A stretch of 64,000 nt of DNA from Cytidiella melzeri. Lineage: Eukaryota; Basidiomycota; Agaricomycetes; Polyporales; Irpicaceae. The position numbers and the translations under genes are program-made. How positions within the stretch are numbered: the first letter of the stretch is position 1; every line of letters starts with the position of its first letter. The DNA is taken from the NCBI GenBank assembly GCA_022592445.1, contig JABYQR010000050.1, positions 1-64,000 on the forward strand. The letters run 5' to 3'. Positions 55,301 through 64,000 of the stretch are shown piece after piece. The notes below the pieces were generated by a model. It had not been told where the DNA came from. It did no database searches and saw nothing but the letters and a program-made list of their open reading frames with translations.

Positions 55301-56623
55301 TACTGCGTACAGGTGGGCTGTCGCACATATATAGTGGTATCGTGGTTCGCGTTGTATAGACCGCCGTCCTACGGTAGAACGGCGAATCGGAGCTGATTGG
55401 CGAGCGGATCACGATGAAAATTTTATCGCATTGGATACCTGGAAGGCCTGGTTTACTTCATTCAGTCGCGCCACAATGCGCTCGCTAATAATAATCTAGA
55501 GTAGGAATTGTAGAAACCTTGCGGCTTACAGCGCGCGTATAATTACGACGATCCACTCGTCCGAATGACATCGGCGAGGTCTGTTTCCGATTTTGCGTGG
55601 GCGGAGCAGTTGGATTGCGTTCGCCCGATGTTCATAGTATAAGAGACCATTGACAGTACGACGTCTCAACGGTTCAGCTAAGTCTACATGTATATGAGCC
55701 AGTGAACAAAGATGAGTGATTGACATTCAGGTTCCATAGCCAGTCAAAACGGCAACACTGACCGTTCATGGTAGGTCCAGGTCCCCTCCGTGTCTTTAGA
55801 TGACAATTGGAAGCGGATGCTTCTCAACAGGAACAGTAATCCAGGCACCGAGAAAAAGACATGCAGAACAAATGGCAACAACAACACTAGTGATCAGGTT
55901 CAGCCTGAGCTCACTTTTGTTGCGGTTTAGGGAGTTGTGTCGACCATTCCAGAGACTGTCGTTCCCTATATGCTTTATGAAAGCAAGACGCAATATCAGC
56001 TCGTGTTAGAGTATACCGCCAAGCGCAACTCACGAGCTCAGTAACTCCCTGGAGATACCCGCCACGTAAGCGGAGGCAATACGCAAAGTAGTGTGAGGGG
56101 CGTGTTTGACGACGACCACGCGCCTGAAGCGACTACCTTTTTTTCCCCCGCGTGTGCATGCCTTGGTCCCCCTCGCGAGTTGATAAAAAGCTGCGTAGGA
56201 CGCTGCGCTCGACGTCACGGACAGCGTGTTGGTGAAGACGGCACAAAACAAGCACGGTGAGGGCGTCAGCTGTGGGTGGATTGCCGGCCGGGAGCCATCT
56301 GACGTCGGTGTACATATCACAGCCATCTGCTACATACTGCTCAGTCTCCAACCTTGCAAGTCGGCTTTTCACTGCAACTCTACTCGCACGACCTCCTCAG
56401 CGGCGGTGTATGTGGAAGCACCTCCCACCGTTTGGGAACCGCAGAACAAAAGACAGAGGAAACACCCTTGATCGCACCTCTCGCTCTCGTGCAAACACCG
56501 TGCACATCGCTTCCAGCGAGATAAAGCAAGAGGCTCCTCGTTCAGTTCCCAGTCGTATAACGCCTTCAACCTCTCCTCCTTCACGAGTCCGAACTGTCCC
56601 TGGACCAGCCGCACACAAACTCA
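55301..56623. other. Intergenic region before the RhoGAP gene
   Basis: No supported gene. The frame before the chosen RhoGAP start is open from 56257, so an N-terminal extension of up to about 120 residues is possible. Confidence 0.45.
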
Positions 56624-58290
56624 TGACCACCGCCACAGTCGACGACGCAGCAAACGGCCCGCTTCCGCCCACAAAAGCGAGCCTCAAGACGTGGTGGAAC
56701 CATTTCACGTTCGCTCAGAGGGCCAAGAGAGAGGCAGAGGAAAAGAAAGGTGTGTGCTGATTGAGTTTCTACTAGTCCTACAGAAATGACAGTTTGGCGC
56801 AGAGGCTTTGGGGCGAAGTGTCGTCTTTTGTCGGCCGCTCCAAGAAAGTCTCAAGTACGCAAGCGTACAAATATCGACCGCCAACGCCAACGGAGAACTT
56901 TATGTGTGGGGCTATATACCAGTTGTGGTCGCGAAATGGTGCGCTTTCACGTCGTCGTCCTCCCCGGCTACCTCGACTGACTGCGGCACAGTGGACTGTA
57001 TTTGAAGGAGAACGGTGAGGGCCGGATCCATCGTCGTGCCCACGTATCATGACTCTGACTACAATGGCTTTTAGCGACCGAGGTTGAGGGCACCTTTCGC
57101 GTTAATGGGTCAAACAAGCGGATGCGAGAGCTGCAAGCGGCGTTTGAAGCTCCACCAAGGGTGAGTGAGAACCTTTCGCACTAGCGGCACCATGTAACCT
57201 GCCCGATGCAGTACGGTAAGGACCTTGATTGGAAAAAGGAGCCCTACACAACACATGATGTTGCCAGTGTCTTTCGTCGCTTTCTCACCCAAATGCCCGT
57301 ACGTAGCGCGCTTATTTCTACCGCACGCAGCTCACAATTTAGCAGGAACCGGTAATTCCACACAACATGTATCACGCCGTGAGTCTTTCGTCAGGGATGT
57401 CGAATACATCTAACGAGTTTACGCTGTCAGTTTCGCGATGCACTAGGTGTGTACGTTGCCCCATGTTTTGCGGCCTGCCACTAATGTCTTCAGCGTGCCA
57501 GCCAAGAAGCCATTTAATCGGGACGAAGTGATTGCACGCTACAAACGCCTCATTAGGTCGCTACCTCCAGCAAATCAGTACCTGCTGCTTTACGTGCTCG
57601 ATCTGTTGTCGGTGTTCGCGCGCAAATCAGACAAGAATCTCATGACGGCGAAAAGTAGGTATTACCCGTATTCTCGATGTTTGTTGCTCACAATTATGGA
57701 CAGACCTTGCTGTCATCTTCCGTCCTGCCCTTCTATCACACCCCTCTCACGAACTGTCCCCGCAAGAACATCAGCTAAGCCAAGACGTGTTGGAGAACCT
57801 CATCGAGCACCAAGATTGGTTCATGCTTGAGATACCTCCACCATCCGCCTTGAAAACTGTGCAAGCACCAGGCGGAAGGGGCTCGGCACATGTGGCCACT
57901 AGCACAGAGGACGACCAGGGCTCATGGCATTTGAGCCGCAGCGGGAGTGGAAAGATAGTACGGAGGCGAACTACTTCAGAACGGCCAGGCGGTGAGTCTG
58001 ATAATTGACATGCATCTGTCCTGGACGGCAAGCTGAATACCGAGTTTGATGTAGAAGCACCGGGGCGTTTGAGGGGTGAAGAAGATAATTTGTCTCCTGT
58101 GCTGGAGACGCCGCCGTCACGGGATGGCAGCACGGTCACGGTTACACGGAGCCGGACGTTGCCTTCGTCAAGAGGTACACGGCACAGGTCAGGCAACGTG
58201 TCAACAGACGAGGAGTCGCACCCCAAGGTCCTCAGGAAGCAGAAACGCTCTTCAGCGCAGCCTCAATCGCGGCAAGCGGCCATGGGCTAA
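56624..58290 (+). CDS. SAC7-like RhoGAP, one apparent frameshift
   Basis: Exons about 56624-56749, 56784-56938, 56992-57014, 57075-57160, 57212-57298, 57346-57378, 57431-57450, 57494-57654, 57704-57991 and 58055-58290. The start MTTATVDDAANG is chosen by position. The RhoGAP domain has ESLKYASVQIS, ELYVWGYIPVVVAKC, GLYLKENATEVEGTFRVNGS with the arginine finger (TFR), HDVASVFRRFLTQMPEPVIP and NLAVIFRPALL. The wording is closest to SAC7/Rho1-GAPs, which switch off Rho1 in cell-wall signalling. In exon 2 the frame moves from LWGEVSS to VFCRPLQESLK around 56815-56822, needing a 2-nt change. The C terminus is Ser/Arg-rich and disordered. Confidence 0.85.
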
Positions 58291-59095
58291 CAACCCCTTC
58301 GCTGTTCACCTTTTCTTTGGCAACCTTTTAGTGTACATCTAGACATCTGGAAATAGGCTTCCTTTGACCTCCCGCTGTTGCTTCTCACTCTTTGTCCACT
58401 TTGATACCCTACGTTTCGCTCTAACTTATCCCCACCTAACCGCTACGGTCGTGGCCAGATTTCCTCTCGACACGTTAGATGGTGACGTCTTCGCGATGAC
58501 GAGGACATGTGTGTTGCTCCTATATTAGCTTTCCTCCTTCTCTCTTCCTCGCCTCACCCTTCCCTCTGCTTGTTGTCACTCTTAGCTAATCCCTTTTTTT
58601 TTACCCTCGACACGGACTATCAGTGGTAGTAATTTTTGGTTTGTTTTGTTGGTGGGACGAACTGTTACGAAGACCAAATGCTCACGGTGTATAATAATGC
58701 ATTTGTACTGATCATTGGCATGTATGAGTTTGCGGGCTTCGAGCTCGAGCCTCTGAAGCAGACCTCGCGAGGATCCTATTGTGATGATCTCCTTTTGCCG
58801 TTCGAGCACCGCCTTGATCTCGTCCACTACTCCTCCTTATCGTTCTCACAGCAAGCGTACTGTATGCGACGGGTTAGTGACTATGTGGATCTTTGATCTT
58901 TCGGGTTGAAGAAAGCCACATGAATTGTCAAGTCTGAATCGACCATTACTTGATCGATTAGATAACAGCTTGTGACGTCGGCGTGACTGAGGATTGCGAT
59001 ATGGCTCTTCCATCTCGTGGAATGTCACTCTGACCAACAATGTATAACCGACCTTGTAGCCAGCCCACACTTACTCTCTCACAGCTACATTACCA
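58291..59095. other. 3' region of RhoGAP and promoter of reductase copy 2
   Basis: Pyrimidine-rich to about 58600; the ORF at 58636-58896 has no recognisable motif. No gene supported. Confidence 0.5.
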
Positions 59096-60496
59096 ATGTC
59101 CAAGACACCAATTCTCCTCATCGGCGCGACCGGTTCGTACTAGGATGTGTTGTTAATATCAACACAAGTTGATGTGCTCATTCACCTGCTGAACATCAGG
59201 CTACATCGGAGGTTCCGTCCTTGCTCATCTGCTCAAACATCCGAGCAAGGAGACCTTCGACATCACTGTTTTAGTGCGTTCTGCGGACAAGGCAAACAGG
59301 CTCGAGAAATTTGGCGTGAAGCCCGTTGTCGGTTCTTACCACGATACAGCTTTAGTGGAGGAGCTAGCGGAGAAAGCACACGTCGTCTTCTCCTGCGTAC
59401 GTACTCAGTCACAGTGAAGAATACGCGTGTCAACCCACATCACTCCTGCAGGCTGACGCAGACGCAATGGACGCTACGAAAGCATTCCTTGCGGGTTTGA
59501 GGAAGAGACATGCGAAGTTGGGCGACCTTCCTATCTTGATCCATACTTCAGGCACTGGTGTGTACAATGAACCATCTCTCTAACCGTAACGAAGCTCATT
59601 GTATGGTGTGCCAAGGTCTTTTGACATTTGAGGGCTCAACGAAGGGGATGTCTGCTACGGAGAAGATCTATCATGATGACGACCCCGACGACATAGAAGC
59701 GTCATTCCCTCCCACCGCTCTTCACCGCGATGTTGACCTTGCCATTGTGCAAGCAGACAAGGAAGGTAAGTACATGGCCCATCGAGATCCCCGGCACTGA
59801 AAAAGATTGTCTTCCAGGTTATGTGAGGACATACATCATCCTTCCGAGCACAATCTGGGGTATTGCCAAGAATGAACTCGTGGACGCCGGGATTGCAAAT
59901 CCGCACTCCCAACAAATTCCTGCGCTGATCCGTGCTGCTCTCGCGAGAGGCCAGGCAGGTGTTGTTGGCAAGGGGGTACCCTACTGGCCTAATGTCAATA
60001 TCGAACAGCGTGAGTAGACTCCAAATGTCGAAAGATTTCTCCACAGGCTAATTGGAATACTTAGAGGCTGATTTGTATACCATTCTATACGACGCTATTG
60101 TCACTCGTCCCGAAAACGTAGGTCACGGACGCGACGGATTCTACTTTGGCATCAATGGCGAGCACACCTGGTACGACATCTCCAAGGCCATCGGGAAAGC
60201 TATGGTCAAGCTCGGATTAAGCGAGTCGGACGAACCGACGACGTTCACGGACGAAGAATTGCGCAAGTACTTCGGATCAGAGGTAGAGTTGATTTTAAAA
60301 TCGCGGTGAGCTGCAGCATCTGACCCAAGCGTCCCTGTTTTTGTAGGAAATGGGCAACTCGTACGGAACCAATTCTCGCGGACAGGCAAATCACTCCAAG
60401 TCGCTTGGCTGGCAGCCAAAGTTGACCTCTCAGGATATGCTTGAAAGCATCTATGCCGAAACGGAAGCAATCATCAAGCAGCAGCAGAAAGCGTAA
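59096..60496 (+). CDS. NmrA-like NAD(P)-binding reductase, copy 2, 349 aa
   Basis: Exons 59096-59132, 59200-59396, 59452-59557, 59616-59765, 59818-60009, 60065-60282 and 60347-60496 give 1050 nt. Exon lengths equal those of copy 1 in all but the last (one extra Gln codon there). GATGYIGG, SADKANRLEKFGVKPVVGSY, ILPSTIWGIAKNELVDAGIA, GRDGFYFGINGEHTWYD and SLGWQPKLTSQDMLE are nearly the same as in copy 1. Introns have diverged more than exons, which points to selection on both proteins. Confidence 0.9.
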
Positions 60497-60904
60497 ACCC
60501 CCATGGAGACAACTAGTCGAAAAATGTGTTGTATGCTTGCGTATGTTGATGAAGGAAATCATATGTTGTTTGCCCCTCTTCTGAACTGAATTCGGGCCCA
60601 CCAGTCGGTTGCTACTCCGCGCGCCTTGCTGACTATCTTCACCAAGAGTACTGCGCCAGCTAATTCGAGTCGTGCCGCACTCTTGATCGTGTAGCCTGGG
60701 GTTTTGCTGTAGAAAGGACCTCGAGATCAGTAATAACAGTTCTTTCATTGCTGGCTCCTCCCTAACTGAGAGCCAGGGATGAAATAACTGGTATTATTGA
60801 TGAAGGTCCAGAGATAACAGATGGACATTTGGCCTTTGGTGCCACATGTAGGTATTTCACGGGTAGGTGTCTCATATCATGCAGAAAAGGGCTAAGAAGT
60901 CAGA
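60497..60904. other. Spacer between reductase copy 2 and its relic
   Basis: No gene supported. ATCATCAATA-type A/T-rich stretches only. Confidence 0.5.
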
Positions 60905-61290
60905 CGCTTCCGTGGCCAGCTGACCTTCAATGACACCGCCAAGGGCAAGTATCAGAAGTATGCCTGGCCCTGCGACGACGATTTTGAAGAGATCGAGGTC
61001 TTCCCGCCCAATGCTCCCTATCGGCTGCTGCTGACCAGACGGACACGGACGGTAAGGTCGTTTGCTTCGTTCGCGCGTCAGGATCCAAAGCTCACCATGT
61101 CTTGAATGCTTGATCATGACAGGATACGTACGAACAATACGAACCTATCTCTTCTCGCCAAGCACAATACAAGGCACTGCAAACCATCAGCTGACAGAGG
61201 CCGGCATCTCGAGCCCGTTCACTAACCTTGCCAGAGGTGCCGGCGGTCAAGCTAGCATGGTTGGACTATTCACAGCCGCAGCGTACTAAA
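60905..61290 (+). pseudogene. Relic of a third NmrA-like reductase
   Basis: GQLTFNDTAKGKYQ, DDDFEEIEVFPPNAPYR aligns with GLLTFEGATKGMYATEK, DDDPDDIEASFPPTAFHR of the intact copies. After an intron-like gap, GYVRTIRTYLFSPSTIQGTA and LTEAGISSPFTN align with the next exon (GYVRTYIILPSTIWGIA). The Rossmann exons and the 3' exons are absent and frames shift. It lies in the same orientation as copy 2 and downstream of it. Confidence 0.7.
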
Positions 61291-61928
61291 CCGGTGGATT
61301 GGTTCATAGGGTCGTGCTCTGCGGATAACATTGCCGACAGCCCCGGCAAGCAACGTCAACGAGCTCGCGGCCTGATGACGGCGAACGTCCTCAGCTTGTC
61401 GCGCACTACGTTGGCTCTGGACTAAGCTCTTCTGTATCTGGGGAAGAGCGTGCGTTATCCGGAAGGATTGGGGCAATGCTCACGCTCGAGGCGATAATAT
61501 CAATCTATGCTCCTTACGCACAGCTGTCCTCTGCGGATATGATCATTAGTATTAAAGCGGAAGTAGAGGCAATGTTGAGGCGAGACAGACCAACCTCACC
61601 TCGGTGAACAAACCTTGGAAAATGAAATGGGGCAATGAGAAGCTGATAACACCGCGTCCTGAGCCTCAGGGATTGTGAATGATGCAAGATAATCCTGCTC
61701 CTTCGTGGCTACTTTGTGGCTACTGGCATGAACAGCCCCGGGCCCTCCGCAGTCGGCGTGACGTGAAGGCTTAGGCGCTGTCACGTATAAAGGCTGTTTG
61801 CGAGAGCTACTTCGAGCTAGCCTGTTCCTGTGCACGACCTTGTTCTCGCTCACCACAACTCCCACGACTTCGCGATACCTTGTACTAACGATCTCTGCTG
61901 ATTCTGTAACTTCTTACGATTAACGAAC
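61291..61928. other. Promoter region of the GH17 gene
   Basis: No gene supported. A TATAAA-like ATAAAGGC lies at about 61785, 145 nt before the ATG. Confidence 0.45.
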
Positions 61929-63953
61929 ATGGTAAACGCACCATACGGAACCCTGCACGACTACCGTGACACGCCGGCCGGTGTGACAGCATCAACCTCC
62001 GACCTTCAGGACTACTACTCTGATCTGCCAGTGAGTTTATTCTTGTCTCAAACACTCCAGAGTCGCCTGCGGCGAACTCACCCTCTCCTTCCTCTCTCGC
62101 GCTTTCTCCTCTCATACAACCACCAAACCGTCCTACAACGTAGCCCCCGCATCGTTTGTCAGGCGCAGACGATCCCTACGCATCTAGCAGTTACCTTCAT
62201 TTGCCTCCTGAAGCCGGTAGTCACGGAAAACACAACTCTACATACAACATGTCAGGATACACCAACATGGACGATGGCGCGCCGCCTGCGTACAGCAGCA
62301 GTCACTGGCTTGAGCAGCAGGAAAGCAAGAGCCGCAAGTCAAAGTGGATTGTACGTCCTTCGTCAAGTGTCGTAACAGCCATTCTTGATTCCATATTCTT
62401 GTACACGTCAGGTCATCGGTGTCCTGTCGGTCGTCCTCTTTGCTGTCGGCGCTGCTATCGGCGTGACTGTTTCAAAGCTGCACTCTTCGGCGAGCTCGCA
62501 TAAATCACCTTCAAGCGGCTCTGCCGGTGTGGTCTCCCAGAAGAACAGTAGCGACCCAAGCTCGTTTGTCAAGGACCCTAACCTCAAGCATTCTTTCTAT
62601 GGCTTGGCATATACCCCTGAAGGCTCGCAGCTGCCGGAGTGTGGCAATTCACTTGGTGAGTGTTTGGACCTCAAGAGGGCTCACGCATTTTCTCAATGGA
62701 ACCTTCGAAGATGCTGTGATTGAGGATGTCCAGGTAAGCAGACGCATAGGTGCTCCTGGAACCCGTGGCTAATACACCCCTTAGCTCATGTCTCAGCTGA
62801 CATCTGTGAGTACATGTTTTGCCCCTGGGTTGCTCTGTTCACAGCTCTAATACTTTGTCTAGCGTCTCCGTCTATATGGAGCTGACTGTAACCAGTCCGC
62901 ACTTGTTGTATGTACAATTTATATTCGGCTAGCCTTGCGAAGGTGTCCTCATATGTCGTAGCTCGAGGCCATTAAACAGACGAAGGTTAACATGAGTGTT
63001 TACCTCGGCATTTACAATGTCCCTACCGACGGCGGTGCGGCTTACGTTCGTCAACGTGATACCATTGTCGACGCGCTCAAGACCTACGGCGCCGACAACG
63101 TCCTCGGTGTTACCGTTGGCAACGAGTTCATATTGGAGTCAGTGACCGTCTGCTCTGTGTACCACGACACGTGTTTAACACCGCATTCACAGTTTCTTGG
63201 AAGCCAACGGCGGCGGCGACTTGCCGAATGGTGATGTGGGCAATGCGGGTGCTGCACTTCTCATTTCGAACATCACCGATGCACGACAAACCTTTGGGGG
63301 GTTGGGTTTGTCCAAGACCCTCCCTATCGGAAACGCCGACGCTGGAAGCTTCTTTAACAATGAAGTGCTTGAGGCAGTTGATTACGGAGTATGTTGCGCA
63401 TATATTGACGTTGTAGAGCCGCGCTCACCGCTTGTACAGATGTCGAACGTTCACCCATGGTTCGCCAATGTCTCAATCAACGATGCCGCTGGCTGGACAG
63501 CCGACTTCTTCCAGGAGAACAATGTCGCCCTCGCCAACAGTCTCACGAACAAGCCTCAGATGTTCATTGCTGAAACAGGCTGGCCTACGGTATGCTATCA
63601 TCGTCGCCTCGAAGTGTTACTTTGATCAGGTCACTAACACGCGCCAATATTACAAGGACTCGAGCGATGCTGGTAACGAGAGTAACGGCCCCTCGACCGC
63701 TTCCGCCGCCAACCTCCAGATCTTCTTGGACACATTTGTCTGCCAGGCGAACCAGAACGGAACTGGTTACTTCTACTTCGAGTACTTCGACGAGGCGTGG
63801 AAAGCCGCGCAGTTTGGTGGCGTTGAGGGCTTCTGGGGCTTGTTCAACGGAAAGTGAGTGGTACAATGGCAGTCATTGTGACTGAGCTAATCATGGTGTC
63901 TATGCAGCAAAACCCTCAAGGCCATCACTATTCCAGACTGTGAAATCGATTAA
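61929..63953 (+). CDS. Membrane-anchored GH17 beta-1,3-glucanase, 468 aa
   Basis: Eleven exons: 61929-62030, 62144-62350, 62412-62655, 62711-62733, 62785-62805, 62863-62907, 62962-63137, 63193-63388, 63440-63589, 63657-63853 and 63908-63953, total 1407 nt in frame. There is a cytoplasmic N terminus of about 100 residues and one membrane segment (VIGVLSVVLFAVGAAIGVTV) without a cleavable signal, then a Ser-rich stalk. The catalytic domain starts FYGLAYTPEGSQLPECGNSL. The acid/base Glu is in VTVGNEF, the nucleophile Glu in MFIAETGWPT, and FYFEYFDEAWK lies near the end. GH17 enzymes cut or remodel beta-1,3-glucan. The type II anchor places it at the plasma membrane or secretory pathway, facing the wall. 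Confidence 0.93.
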
Positions 63954-64000
63954 GCTTCTTCTTGTTGACAATTATTTACGGACATCCCCTGGACTACGCT
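63954..64000. other. Start of the GH17 3' region
   Basis: Only 47 nt remain in the window. Confidence 0.5.

Noticed and set aside
1..64000. CRISPR arrays, operons, rRNA or tRNA genes
   Set aside because: None seen. The window is eukaryotic. I saw no tRNA by eye, but a covariance search was not possible here.

Overview
The window looks like a chromosome segment of an agaricomycete (mushroom-forming basidiomycete). Host genes are broken by many 50-70 bp GT-AG introns, the proteins are of fungal types (NUP49, Arp10, SAC7-like RhoGAP, membrane-anchored GH17 glucanase, Zn2Cys6 regulator), and the first half is filled with Ty3/gypsy chromoviruses, a Plavaka-type DNA transposon and a LINE. No species is claimed.

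Positions 1-33009 are a nested transposon block. (i) Element A, a decayed chromovirus on + (1-6416), has its 3' LTR at 5660-6416. (ii) A Plavaka-like element (about 6417-14100) holds two convergent genes: an apparently intact six-exon companion gene (6717-8551, +) and a dead transposase gene (13258-8625, -). The transposase has a nonsense codon and a solo LTR of family A, with a perfect GAAAC target duplication, inside an exon. A 178-bp tandem array lies behind its 5' end. (iii) A very long LINE on - (14539-32993, 16-bp target duplication, A24 tail) has an extra upstream ORF, ORF1 and an endonuclease-RT-RNase H ORF2. (iv) Element B, a young chromovirus on - (16628-24151, LTRs that look identical, TTGAG duplication), is inserted in the LINE ORF2.

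The chromoviruses hold the most unusual signals. Both LTR families carry, right after the likely transcription start, a 10-nt box followed by a 20-21-nt direct repeat. The first repeat copy ends in AG and is followed by a 5' splice site; the second copy follows a branch-point-like YTAAC and ends in AG. This outlines a 61-68-bp intron flanked by direct repeats inside the LTR. In element B the 10-nt box is the exact complement of the sequence 2 nt beyond the 5' LTR, as in Tf1 self-priming. Element B also has an extra ORF before gag whose ATG seems to be made by splicing, a -1 gag/pol overlap, and two in-frame UGA codons at domain borders.

Positions 33400-64000 are host genes: a METTL21-like methyltransferase, an arrestin-like protein, a tiny Zn2Cys6 protein, NUP49, Arp10, a PX-PB1 protein, a 2OG-Fe(II) dioxygenase, two divergent paralogous NmrA-like reductases plus two relics around a SAC7-like RhoGAP, and a GH17 beta-1,3-glucanase. 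Several conserved genes show small frame breaks, which may be assembly indels. Exon limits were read by eye from splice signals and family similarity; single bases may be off.
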